A stretch of 64,000 nt of DNA from Novosphingobium sp. NDB2Meth1 (GTDB taxonomy: Bacteria > Pseudomonadota > Alphaproteobacteria > Sphingomonadales > Sphingomonadaceae). The position numbers and the translations under genes are program-made. The notes beneath the pieces are model-generated. The model saw only the letters and a list, made by a program, of their open reading frames with translations. It did not search any database and was not told the DNA's origin. Shown here in pieces: positions 16,514-24,588 of this stretch; positions within the stretch are counted from its first letter, which is position 1; each line of letters opens with the position of its first letter. The stretch spans positions 558,001 to 622,000 of the forward strand of contig NZ_FPEH01000011.1 in the NCBI RefSeq assembly GCF_900117425.1, read 5' to 3'.

Positions 16514-17584
16514 ATGCCGCTCACCCGCCTCACCTTGCGCGATTTTCGCAACCATGCCGCGACGCGGCTGGAGGGGACGGCGCGGTTCAATGTGCTGATC
16601 GGGGAGAACGGCGCGGGCAAGACCAATGTGCTGGAGGCGATCAGCCTGCTTTCGCCCGGGCGGGGCCTGCGGCGGGCGCAGCCGGCGGAGATGGCGGGGC
16701 GCGGCGGGGACGGCAGCTTTGCGGTGGCGGCGGAACTGGAGGACGGCGCGGTCTTGCTGGCGACCTCCACGTCTCCGGCGGCACCGGGGCGGCGGACTGT
16801 GCGCATCAACGGCGCGGATGGTCCGGCGGCGCGGCTGGGCGAATGGCTTTCGATCACGTGGCTCACCCCGGCGATGGACCGGCTCTTTGCCGAAGGCGCC
16901 TCGGCGCGGCGGCGGTTTCTCGATCGGCTGGTGCTGGCGGTGGAGCCGGGGCATGCGCGGGCCGCGAGCCGCTATGAAACGGCGCTGCGGGAGCGGGGCC
17001 GTTTGCTGGAGGCGCCGGGCGAGCCCGATCCGCTGTGGCTCGACGGGATCGAGGCGGGTCTGGCCGAAGCGGGGGCGGAGCTGGCGCGGGCGCGGATGGC
17101 GCTGATCGCGGGGCTGACGGAGACACTGGCGGACCTGCCCGAGGCGCCGTTTGCGCGGCCGGGCCTGGCCTATGTGGCGGGCGGGCCGGTGGAAGTCGAT
17201 GCGCTGCGAGGGGCGCTACGGGAAGGCCGGCGGCGCGACCGGGCGGCGGGGCGCACGCTCGTCGGGCCGCACCGCGATGATCTGGGCGTCAGGATGGAGA
17301 GCAAGGACGCACCGGCGGCGGATTGTTCGACCGGTGAGCAGAAGGCGATGCTGATTTCGATCGTGCTCGCCCATGCCGCGCTGACCAAGGGAGCGCGGCC
17401 GCAAGTGCTGCTGCTCGACGAGATTGCTGCGCATCTTGATCCGCTGCGCAGGGCCGCGCTTTACGAGCGGCTGGGCAAGGCCGGGGCGCAAGTGTGGATG
17501 ACGGGGACGGAACTGGCGCCGTTCGAACCGCTGGGGGCGGATGCGGCAGTGTGGCGCGTGGCGGATGGGGCGGTGGCGCGGTAG
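16514..17584 (+). CDS. recF: DNA replication/repair protein RecF
   Basis: A 356-aa RecF, an SMC-like ATPase that loads RecA at gaps through RecFOR. Walker [10 protein letters not shown] is at residues 30-38, the ABC-type signature STGEQKAM at about 274 and Walker [13 protein letters not shown] at about 298. The conserved N-terminal LTLRDFRNH is present. Its usual neighbours (dnaA, dnaN, gyrB) are absent, which is common in alphaproteobacteria. Start ATG 16514 is followed directly by conserved sequence. Confidence 0.95.
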   Translation: MPLTRLTLRDFRNHAATRLEGTARFNVLIGENGAGKTNVLEAISLLSPGRGLRRAQPAEMAGRGGDGSFAVAAELEDGAVLLATSTSPAAPGRRTVRINGADGPAARLGEWLSITWLTPAMDRLFAEGASARRRFLDRLVLAVEPGHARAASRYETALRERGRLLEAPGEPDPLWLDGIEAGLAEAGAELARARMALIAGLTETLADLPEAPFARPGLAYVAGGPVEVDALRGALREGRRRDRAAGRTLVGPHRDDLGVRMESKDAPAADCSTGEQKAMLISIVLAHAALTKGARPQVLLLDEIAAHLDPLRRAALYERLGKAGAQVWMTGTELAPFEPLGADAAVWRVADGAVAR

Positions 17585-17600
17585 TGTTTGCAGGCGGCCC

Positions 17601-17731
17601 ACCCCAAACCCCTCCCGCAAGCGGGAGGGGCTTAAAGAGCAGTGGTGTCCTCTCCCTTTCCGTAAGCGGGAGGGGCTTTGTCTGTGCGCTGTCCTGCTCC
17701 CCTCCCGCTTGCGGGAGGGGTTGGGGGTGGG
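17601..17731. repeat. Three GC-rich hairpins between convergent genes
   Basis: Copies of the CCCCTCCCGCAAGCGGGAGGGG hairpin lie at 17609-17630 and 17699-17720, with a weaker one between (about 17650-17676). They separate recF from the convergent lipoprotein gene and probably serve as transcription barriers. Confidence 0.78.
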
Positions 17732-17733
17732 TT

Positions 17734-18417
17734 CTAGCGCGACGTGGCCGCCTTGAGCGCCTTGGCCACTTCGTCCTTGGTGGCCGCGACGATCTTGTCC
17801 ACACCCGCCGGATTGGGGTGGACGTGGTCGTCCAGCATCAGTTTGTCGTTGCCGATCACCGCTTGCAGGAAGAACGGCACCAGCGGCGCTTTGTGCTTGG
17901 CGGCGAGCGCGGGGTAGATCGGGTTGAAGGCAGCGACATAGTCCTTCCCCATGTTGGGCGCGGCGAGCATGCCGGTGAGCAGCGCGGGGATCTGGCGCTT
18001 GTCGAGCTCGGTGAGGATGGCATCGAGATTGGCGCGGGTTTCGGCGGGGGGGAGGCCGCGCAGCATGTCGTTGCCGCCGAGGCCGACCATGACGAGTGCG
18101 GGCTTGCGCCTCTGGTTGTCGAGCGTGAAGGCGAGGCGCTCGCGCGCGGCGGCGGTGGTATCGCCCGAGACGCCGGCATTGACGACGCGGGCCTTCACGC
18201 CACTCGCATTGAGCGCGGCTTCGAGGCGAGGCGGATAGCCTTCGCCGGGCGCGAGGCGGTAGCCGGCGTAGAGGCTGTCTCCGAAAGCGAGGATGACGGG
18301 GGCGTCGGCGGGGATGGCGGGGGTGGCGCTCGCCTGCGATTTCGGGGCTTCGGGGACGGGCGCGCTCTGCGAACAGGCGGCGAGAGCAAAAGCGATAAGC
18401 GGCAGAAGGCGGCGCAT
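17734..18417 (-). CDS. tesA: SGNH/GDSL hydrolase lipoprotein (TesA-like arylesterase)
   Basis: A 227-aa GDSL-family esterase/lysophospholipase. Catalytic blocks are block I FGDSLYAGY, GVSGDTT, the oxyanion block GLGGND, and the terminal Asp-His pair DDHVHPN. The signal peptide ends in a lipobox (ALAAC) with the lipidated Cys at residue 15, so it is probably anchored in the envelope rather than soluble like E. coli TesA. It is divergent from an ABC/FtsX pair, the same arrangement as tesA-ybbA-ybbP in E. coli. ATG 18417 starts the signal peptide. Confidence 0.87.
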   Translation of the reverse strand: MRRLLPLIAFALAACSQSAPVPEAPKSQASATPAIPADAPVILAFGDSLYAGYRLAPGEGYPPRLEAALNASGVKARVVNAGVSGDTTAAARERLAFTLDNQRRKPALVMVGLGGNDMLRGLPPAETRANLDAILTELDKRQIPALLTGMLAAPNMGKDYVAAFNPIYPALAAKHKAPLVPFFLQAVIGNDKLMLDDHVHPNPAGVDKIVAATKDEVAKALKAATSR

Positions 18418-18451
18418 CGGAGTCCCCGGCATAAGAAACAGTTCCACCTAC

Positions 18452-18561
18452 CCGTTCGTCCCGAGCGAAGTCGAGGGACCTGTTCGAGCGAAGCCGAGAA
18501 CTTGCGTGGGGCCTCGGCTGCGCTCGGCCGTTTGTCCCTCGACTTCGCTCGGGACGAACGG
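18452..18561. repeat. 27-bp perfect inverted repeat with nested hairpin
   Basis: The arms at 18452-18478 and 18535-18561 are exact complements containing CCCGAGCGAAGTCGAGGG. A second stem (GAGCGAAGCCGAG with CTCGGCTGCGCTC) lies inside the loop. Related elements occur at 45522-45633 and 56946-56982. Confidence 0.85.
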
Positions 18562-18578
18562 AAATGGGGGTGCGCCTT

Positions 18579-18606
18579 AGATCAGGTTGCACCATGCAAC
18601 TGATCT
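18579..18606. promoter_or_regulatory. Palindrome upstream of the ABC transporter gene
   Basis: AGATCAGGTTGCA and TGCAACTGATCT form a near-perfect dyad with one extra G, centred on CCA. It lies just upstream of the chosen start (18623) and between the divergent genes, so it could be an operator or a leader hairpin. No regulator is identified. Confidence 0.35.
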
Positions 18607-18622
18607 ATGCCAATGTCGACAG

Positions 18623-19321
18623 GTGACAAGCCCCTCCCCCGCTTCGCCCCTTATCGATGCCCGCCATATCACGCTCAGCCTTGGTCAGGGCGAGGCGCGG
18701 GTGGACGTGCTGCGCGGGGTGAGCCTGAGGGTGGAAGCGGGCGAGCGGCTCGCGCTGCTGGGGCCTTCGGGTTCGGGCAAGAGCTCGCTGCTGGCGGTGC
18801 TGGCGGGGCTGGAGCGCGCCGGCGGGGGTACGCTGACGGTTGCGGGACAGGACTTCATGGGCCTTTCGGAAGATGCGCTGGCGGCGGCGCGGCGGGGGCG
18901 GATCGGGGTGGTGCTGCAGGCGTTCCACCTGCTGCCGACGATGACCGCGCTTGAAAACGTGGCGACGCCGCTGGAGCTGGCGGGGGAGCGCCATGCGGCG
19001 CCGCAGGCAAAGGCGGCGCTGGAGGCGGTCGGCCTCGGGCACCGGCTGGGGCACTATCCGGCGCAGCTTTCGGGCGGCGAGCAGCAGCGCGTGGCGATTG
19101 CCCGCGCGCTGGCGCCGCGTCCGGCGCTGGTGTTTGCCGACGAGCCGACGGGCAACCTCGACCATGCCAATGGCGAGGCGGTGGCGGACTTGCTGCTGGC
19201 GCAGGTCTCGGACGCGGGCGCGACCCTGATCATGGTGACGCATGACGAGGCCCTGGCGAGGCGCTGCGGGCGGATCGTGCGGCTGGAGGACGGGCGGATC
19301 GCCTCGGACAGCGCGGCGTGA
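18623..19321 (+). CDS. ABC transporter ATP-binding protein (YbbA/LolD-like)
   Basis: A 232-aa ABC ATPase of the MacB/LolD/FtsE class. It has Walker A GPSGSGKSS, a Q-loop VVLQAFHLLPTMTALENV, the signature LSGGEQQR, Walker B ALVFADEPTGNLD and an H-loop MVTHDEAL. It pairs with the large FtsX-type permease just downstream, the YbbA-YbbP combination. The start is uncertain. A GTG at 18623 gives a family-like N-terminus (LIDARHITLSLG), while a TTG at 18587 lies inside the palindrome. Neither has a strong ribosome site. Confidence 0.88.
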   Translation: MTSPSPASPLIDARHITLSLGQGEARVDVLRGVSLRVEAGERLALLGPSGSGKSSLLAVLAGLERAGGGTLTVAGQDFMGLSEDALAAARRGRIGVVLQAFHLLPTMTALENVATPLELAGERHAAPQAKAALEAVGLGHRLGHYPAQLSGGEQQRVAIARALAPRPALVFADEPTGNLDHANGEAVADLLLAQVSDAGATLIMVTHDEALARRCGRIVRLEDGRIASDSAA

Positions 19322-19349
19322 GGGGCTATGGGGCCGAGGTTGCGCGAGG

Positions 19350-19380
19350 ACCCTTCGACAGGCTCAGGGTGAGCGAGCCT
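19350..19380. repeat. Single CTTCGACAGGCTCAG repeat inside the ABC gene pair
   Basis: One copy of the dispersed element lies in the 79-bp gap between the ATPase and permease genes, followed by a short T-run (CCTTTTTG). It may weaken read-through between the two genes. Confidence 0.6.
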
Positions 19381-19400
19381 TTTTGTCTGGAGCAAGGATC

Positions 19401-21935
19401 TTGAACCGCTGGGCACTGGCGTGGCGCCTCGCGCGGCGGGGGCTGGACTGGCGGTTTCGCGGCCTCAGGCTGCTGATCGTGTGCCTTGTGCTGGGGACAG
19501 CGGCGCTTTCGGCGATCGGAACGCTGACCGGCGGGATCGGGCGCGAACTGGCGGCGCGCGGGCAAGCGATGCTGGGCGGCGATCTGGAGCTGACGCTGGC
19601 GGGGCGTGAAGCTGCGGCGGATGAGCTGGCAGCGATGCAGGTGCTGGGCACGGTCTCGCAGGGAACGCGGCTGCAGGCGATGGCACGGCGGGGAGAGGAT
19701 GCCGCGCCGGTGGAGCTCAAGGCTGTCGATGCACGGTGGCCGCTGTACGGGCAGTTCAAGGTAGACAGCGGGCGCGTGGTGGGTGCGCCGCAGGGGATGA
19801 CCGCGTGGATCGACCCCGGCGTAGCCGACCGGCTGGGGGTGAAGGCGGGGGACCATCTGCGCGTCGGCGACGCCGAGCTGGTGATCGGCGGGGTGATCGC
19901 GGGTGAGCCGGACCGGCTTTCCGAAGGCTTTGCGCTGGGGCCGACGGTGATCGTGAGCGAGGCGGCGCTGGGGGCTTCGGGGCTGGTGCAAGTCGGCTCG
20001 ATGGCGCGCTGGAAGTACCGCGTGCGCCTGCCCAAGGGAGCGGATGCGGCGGCGCTGGCGGACGCGTTCAAGGCGCGGTTCGTGAATTCGGGTTTTCAGG
20101 TGAAGACGCGCGACAAGGCCTCGCCGGGGCTGGACCGGTTTGTCGAGCGGATGGGGCAGTTTCTGGTGCTGGTGGCGCTCGCCGCGCTGGGGATTGCCGG
20201 GATCGGGATCGCGGGGGGCGTATCCTCGTACCTCGAGATGCGGCGGGCGAGCATTGCTACCTTGAAGATTCTGGGTGCGCAGTCGGGCGACGTGGTGCGG
20301 ATCTATCTGCTGCAGATCGCGGCGGCGGCCTTGGCGGCGCTTACGCTTGGGCTGGCGCTGGGTGTGGGAATCACGCCGCTGCTGGCGCGGGCGCTGGAGG
20401 GGCTGCTGCCGATCCCGCCGGGCTTTACCGTGGATGCGGGTGCACTGGCGGTGGCGGGCGCCTATGGCCTGCTGATCGCGCTGACTTTTGCGGCACCGCC
20501 CTTGCTGGAAGCGCGGCGGGTGCCGGCGATGGCCTTGCTGCGGGCGCGGGTGGCGCCTGTGGGACGCGGGTGGAAGGTTCCGTTGTGGGTGCTGCCAGTC
20601 GGGCTCGGGCTGATGGGGATTGCCGCGCTGGCGGTGCTGACTTCGCCGCAACCTTGGCTTGCAGCCGGGTTTTTGGGCGGTGCGGCAGCGGTGTTTGCGC
20701 TGCTCGCGCTGATCGGGCGGGCGCTCGCGTGGGGGGCGGCGCGCTTGCCGCGTCCGTCGCGGCCGCTGCTGCGGATGGCGCTGGGCAATCTGCACCGGCC
20801 GGGCGCGCAGACATCGGCGCTGGTGGTGGCGCTCGGCTTTGCGCTGGCGGCCTTCGTGCTGCTGGCGGCGGTGCAGACGAGCATCGATGCGAACATCGCC
20901 AAGCGCGTGCCGGAGCGGGCGCCGGATTACTTCGTGCTTGATGTTCCGAGGGGGGCAGGCGCGGAGACGTTCAAGGCGCTGGTGCGGCGCGAGGCGCCCG
21001 GCGCGGCGGTGCGGATGGTGCCCGCGATGCGCGGCACCGTGCTGGCCTTCGGGCCGGAGGGTGCGATGACCGATGTCGCCACGCTGAAGGCGGTGCCCGA
21101 CGAGACCTGGCTGCTGCGCGGCGACCGGGGGCTGACTTATGCCGACGAGGTGCCGCCGGGCAACACGCTGACCGAGGGGCGCTGGTGGCCGAAGGACTAC
21201 AAGGGCGAGCCGCTGGTTTCGGTCGATGCGGATCAGGCGAAAGCGATTGGCCTCAAGGTGGGTGACAAGCTGCGGATCAGCCTGCTGGGGACCGAGCGCG
21301 AGGCGCGGGTGGCGTCGCTGCGGCGGATCGACTGGTCCTCGTTCGGGTTCAACTATGCGCTGGTGTTCAGCCCCAATGCGCTGGAGGACGCGCCGCATAC
21401 TTACGCTGCGACGATCACGCTGGCTGCGCCGGAAAAGCGCGATGGGGTGCGCCGCGCGATCCTTTCGGGGCTGGTCAAGGCACTGCCGGAAAGCTCGGTG
21501 ATCGAAGTGGGGCCGGTGCTGGGGCAGGCGCGCACGCTGCTGGGACAGGTCGGGACGGCGATCTTTGCGGCGGCGGGGGTGGCGGTGCTGGCGGGGCTTG
21601 CCGTGCTGGCGGGCGCGATCGCGGCGGCGCGGGCGGCGCGGCAGTATGACAGCGTGATCCTGCGCGTGCTGGGCGCGAGCCGGGGGCAATTGCTGGCGCT
21701 GCTGGCGGCGGAATATGCGCTGCTTTGCGCGGTGCTGGCGGCGGTGGCGCTGGTGCTGGGCGGGGGGACGGCGTGGCTGGTGATCGTGGAACTGTTCGAG
21801 TTTGATTGGGCGCCGGACTGGGGGCGTGTGCTCGCTGTGCTCGGCGGCGGGGTGGCGCTGGTCTTGGTGCTGGCGGTACTGGGCTCGCTTTCGGTGCTGC
21901 GGACGCGGCCGGCCGAGGCGCTGCGAGCGCTTTAG
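19401..21935 (+). CDS. FtsX-like ABC permease (YbbP family)
   Basis: An 844-aa permease with two FtsX-type transmembrane modules. It opens with a positively charged segment and one helix (about 28-48), then a large periplasmic domain. Helices cluster at about 250-420 and 440-500, with another group near the C-terminus (about 710-840). Family members with LolD/YbbA-type ATPases extract or remodel lipids or lipoproteins rather than transport small solutes. The start is a TTG at 19401 preceded by AAGGA; the frame is open upstream but overlaps the ATPase gene. Confidence 0.86.
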   Translation: MNRWALAWRLARRGLDWRFRGLRLLIVCLVLGTAALSAIGTLTGGIGRELAARGQAMLGGDLELTLAGREAAADELAAMQVLGTVSQGTRLQAMARRGEDAAPVELKAVDARWPLYGQFKVDSGRVVGAPQGMTAWIDPGVADRLGVKAGDHLRVGDAELVIGGVIAGEPDRLSEGFALGPTVIVSEAALGASGLVQVGSMARWKYRVRLPKGADAAALADAFKARFVNSGFQVKTRDKASPGLDRFVERMGQFLVLVALAALGIAGIGIAGGVSSYLEMRRASIATLKILGAQSGDVVRIYLLQIAAAALAALTLGLALGVGITPLLARALEGLLPIPPGFTVDAGALAVAGAYGLLIALTFAAPPLLEARRVPAMALLRARVAPVGRGWKVPLWVLPVGLGLMGIAALAVLTSPQPWLAAGFLGGAAAVFALLALIGRALAWGAARLPRPSRPLLRMALGNLHRPGAQTSALVVALGFALAAFVLLAAVQTSIDANIAKRVPERAPDYFVLDVPRGAGAETFKALVRREAPGAAVRMVPAMRGTVLAFGPEGAMTDVATLKAVPDETWLLRGDRGLTYADEVPPGNTLTEGRWWPKDYKGEPLVSVDADQAKAIGLKVGDKLRISLLGTEREARVASLRRIDWSSFGFNYALVFSPNALEDAPHTYAATITLAAPEKRDGVRRAILSGLVKALPESSVIEVGPVLGQARTLLGQVGTAIFAAAGVAVLAGLAVLAGAIAAARAARQYDSVILRVLGASRGQLLALLAAEYALLCAVLAAVALVLGGGTAWLVIVELFEFDWAPDWGRVLAVLGGGVALVLVLAVLGSLSVLRTRPAEALRAL

Positions 21936-21954
21936 CGCTGACCCCTAATCTTCT

Positions 21955-22060
21955 CTTCCCCTCCCCCGGTCGGGGGAGGCCGGGTGGGGGTGCGCCACGT
22001 TTGCCAGAGAGGCCGAGCCCCCTCCCCCATCCCCTCCCCGCCGGGGAGGGGGGCTTCCGG
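21955..22060. repeat. GC-rich hairpin repeats (CCTCCCCC family)
   Basis: CTCCCCCGGTCGGGGGAGGCCGGGTGGGGG is followed by CCCCTCCCCGCCGGGGAGGGG, between convergent genes. Nearly the same composite block recurs at 52816-52922. Confidence 0.75.
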
Positions 22061-22066
22061 TTGTGA

Positions 22067-22483
22067 CTAGCTGAAGATGTCGACGCTGCTGGGGTTCTTG
22101 GGATCGAGGCCGTACTGGTTGGGGCCGCGCGTGCCTTCGAGGCACATCAGGACGAGCAGCGCGAAGCCGCCGAACAAGGGTATCAGACCGAGCAGCAGCA
22201 GCCAGCCCGAGCGATCCTGATCGTGCAGGCGGCGGACGGAAACCGCGAGTGCAGGGATGAAGCTGGCGAGCGCGAAGAGGCCGCCGAGCACGCCGCCCCC
22301 GCCGACGAGGCGGCTGCCATAGCCGAAACCGGTGGGCGTGCGGGTGAGCTCGTTGGTGCCGAACAGGGCGTTGAGCACCACGAACACCAGGATATAGAAC
22401 AGCACGAAGCTCCAGTACTCCCGGCGGCGCGAGCGGCCGGTGAACTCGGCGTAGCGCCGGTATGGCATGAGCATCCAGTTCAT
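22067..22483 (-). CDS. DUF805 family inner-membrane protein
   Basis: A 138-aa DUF805 protein. Family signatures are the opening MLMPYRRYAEFTGRSRRREYW, several helices (about 25-45, 60-80, 98-118) and the loop AVSVRRLHDQDRSGWL. Function is unknown; the family is common in proteobacterial inner membranes. ATG 22483 has GGGAGGCGCGCG upstream; a frame extension to 22570 is not conserved in character. Confidence 0.88.
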   Translation of the reverse strand: MNWMLMPYRRYAEFTGRSRRREYWSFVLFYILVFVVLNALFGTNELTRTPTGFGYGSRLVGGGGVLGGLFALASFIPALAVSVRRLHDQDRSGWLLLLGLIPLFGGFALLVLMCLEGTRGPNQYGLDPKNPSSVDIFS

Positions 22484-22689
22484 CGCGCGCCTCCCGTGGT
22501 GGTGCCGTTTGGCAAGGTTGAGCCACAAATCGGCGGGTGCGGCAAGCATTGCCCCCGCTTTGGCACCCACGTACCCTTGCCGCAGCGCACAATTGCGGGT
22601 AAGCGCGCGCCCGTTAGTCCGGCCTCAGTTTGGCCGGATACGGCGGAGCCAGCGGGCTGCGCCGCAGATATTCAACCGAAAGCATGCTC

Positions 22690-24516
22690 ATGTCCAATGC
22701 CCAGCGCAATATCGCGATCATCGCGCACGTCGACCATGGCAAGACCACGCTGGTGGACCAGTTGTTCCGCCAGTCCGGCACTTTCCGCGACAACCAGCGC
22801 GTGGAAGAGCGCGCGATGGATTCGAACGATCTCGAAAAGGAGCGCGGGATCACCATTCTGGCCAAGTGCACTTCGGTCGAGTGGGAAGGCACGCGGATCA
22901 ACATCGTCGACACCCCCGGCCACGCCGACTTCGGCGGCGAGGTGGAGCGCATCCTGAGCATGGTCGACGGCGTGATCCTGCTGGTGGACAGCAGCGAAGG
23001 CGCGATGCCGCAGACCAAGTTCGTGACCGGCAAGGCGCTGGCGCTCGGCCTCAAGCCCATCGTCGTCGTCAACAAAATCGACCGCCCCGATGGCCGTCCG
23101 CAGGAAGTGCTCGACGAAGTGTTCGACCTTTTCGTCAGCCTCGATGCCAATGACGAGCAGCTCGAGTTCCCGGTGCTCTATGCCTCGGGCCGCAACGGCT
23201 ATGCGAGCGAGGACCAGGACGCGCGCGAGGGCACGCTGACGCCGCTGTTCCAGAAGATCGTCGACCACGTGCCGCCGCCGGCCGCCGATGTCGACGGGCA
23301 GTTCAAGTTCCTCGTGACCTTGCTCGACCGCGACAACTTCCTCGGCCGCATCCTGACCGGCAAGGTCCAGTCGGGCACGATCAAGGTGAACTCGCCGATC
23401 CACGCGCTGGACCGGGATGGCAAGATCGTCGAGACGGGCCGCGCCTCCAAGCTGATGGCGTTTCGCGGGCTCGAGCGCGTGCCGGTGGACGAAGCCAAGG
23501 CGGGCGACATCATCTCGATCGCGGGCCTCACCGTGGCGACGGTGGCCAACACCATCGCCGATCCGACCGTGACCGAGCCGCTCCACGCGCAGCCGATCGA
23601 TCCGCCGACGCTCTCGATGCGCTTCGCGGTGAACGATTCGCCGATGGCGGGGCGCGAGGGCACCAAGGTGACCAGCCGCATGATCCGCGACCGGCTCGAG
23701 CGCGAGGCCGAATCGAACGTCGCGATCCGCGTGACCGAGAGCGCCGACAAGGACAGCTTCGAAGTGGCGGGCCGCGGCGAACTGCAGCTGGGCGTGCTGA
23801 TCGAGACGATGCGCCGCGAGGGCTTCGAGCTGGGCATCAGCCGCCCGCGCGTGCTCTTCGGCGAGGACGAGAACGGCGAGCGCACCGAGCCGTATGAAAC
23901 GGTCGTGATCGACGTGGACGATGAATTCTCGGGCACGGTCGTCGAGAAGATGGCCAACCGCAAGGGCGAGATGATCGACATGCGCCCCTCGGGCGGCGGC
24001 AAGACCCGCATCACGTTCTCCGCTCCTTCGCGCGGGCTGATCGGCTATCACGGCGAGTTCCTTTCGGACACGCGCGGCACCGGCATCATGAACCGCCTGT
24101 TCGAGAAGTACGGCCCCTACAAAGGCCGCATCGAGGGCCGCAAGAACGGCGTGCTGATCTCGAACGGCACCGGCGAGGCGGTTGCTTATGCCCTTGGGCC
24201 GCTCGAAGAGCGCGGCATCCTGTTCGTGGGCGTTGGCACGCCGCTCTATGAAGGCATGATCATCGGCGAGAACGCGAAGCCGGAAGACCTCGAAGTCAAC
24301 CCGATGAAGTCGAAGCAGCTGACGAACTTCCGGTCGAGCGGCAAGGACGACGCGATCCGCCTGACCCCGCCGAAGATCATGACGCTGGAGCAGGCCATCG
24401 CCTATATCGACGACGACGAGATGGTCGAAGTGACGCCGAAGTCGATCCGCCTGCGCAAGGCGATCCTTGATCCGCATGAGCGCAAGAAGGCGAGCCGGAA
24501 GAAGGAAGCGGCGTAA
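22690..24516 (+). CDS. typA: Ribosome-binding GTPase TypA/BipA
   Basis: A 608-aa translational GTPase. The G domain has [10 protein letters not shown] (G1), RGITI (G2), [14 protein letters not shown] (G3) and [10 protein letters not shown] (G4), then domains II, III, V and the BipA-specific C-terminal domain with IRLTPP and TPKSIRLRK near the end. It binds 70S/50S ribosomes and assists assembly and stress responses. ATG 22690 has GAAAG 7 nt upstream; a second ATG two codons earlier is possible. Confidence 0.96.
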   Translation: MSNAQRNIAIIAHVDHGKTTLVDQLFRQSGTFRDNQRVEERAMDSNDLEKERGITILAKCTSVEWEGTRINIVDTPGHADFGGEVERILSMVDGVILLVDSSEGAMPQTKFVTGKALALGLKPIVVVNKIDRPDGRPQEVLDEVFDLFVSLDANDEQLEFPVLYASGRNGYASEDQDAREGTLTPLFQKIVDHVPPPAADVDGQFKFLVTLLDRDNFLGRILTGKVQSGTIKVNSPIHALDRDGKIVETGRASKLMAFRGLERVPVDEAKAGDIISIAGLTVATVANTIADPTVTEPLHAQPIDPPTLSMRFAVNDSPMAGREGTKVTSRMIRDRLEREAESNVAIRVTESADKDSFEVAGRGELQLGVLIETMRREGFELGISRPRVLFGEDENGERTEPYETVVIDVDDEFSGTVVEKMANRKGEMIDMRPSGGGKTRITFSAPSRGLIGYHGEFLSDTRGTGIMNRLFEKYGPYKGRIEGRKNGVLISNGTGEAVAYALGPLEERGILFVGVGTPLYEGMIIGENAKPEDLEVNPMKSKQLTNFRSSGKDDAIRLTPPKIMTLEQAIAYIDDDEMVEVTPKSIRLRKAILDPHERKKASRKKEAA

Positions 24517-24556
24517 GCGCTGCGCATTTTCAGCCTTTCATACCTGCGATAGTCAT

Positions 24557-24587
24557 GTGCGAAGACCATTTATTGTGGTCTTCGCAC
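24557..24587. terminator. Perfect 12-bp hairpin downstream of typA
   Basis: GTGCGAAGACCA (24557-24568) and TGGTCTTCGCAC (24576-24587) pair perfectly around TTTATTG. It may end the typA transcript, but no T-run follows. It also ends one base before the TTG start of the TPR gene, so it could control that gene's translation instead. Confidence 0.5.
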
Positions 24588-24588
24588 C

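Noticed and set aside
19326..21689. 787-codon antisense frame
   Set aside because: It lies opposite the FtsX permease; composition is Arg/Pro/His-rich as expected of GC-rich antisense frames.
22672..24477. 601-codon frame opposite typA
   Set aside because: It is fully antisense to the conserved TypA and is rich in His/Asp/Ala/Val, which mirrors TypA codon bias.
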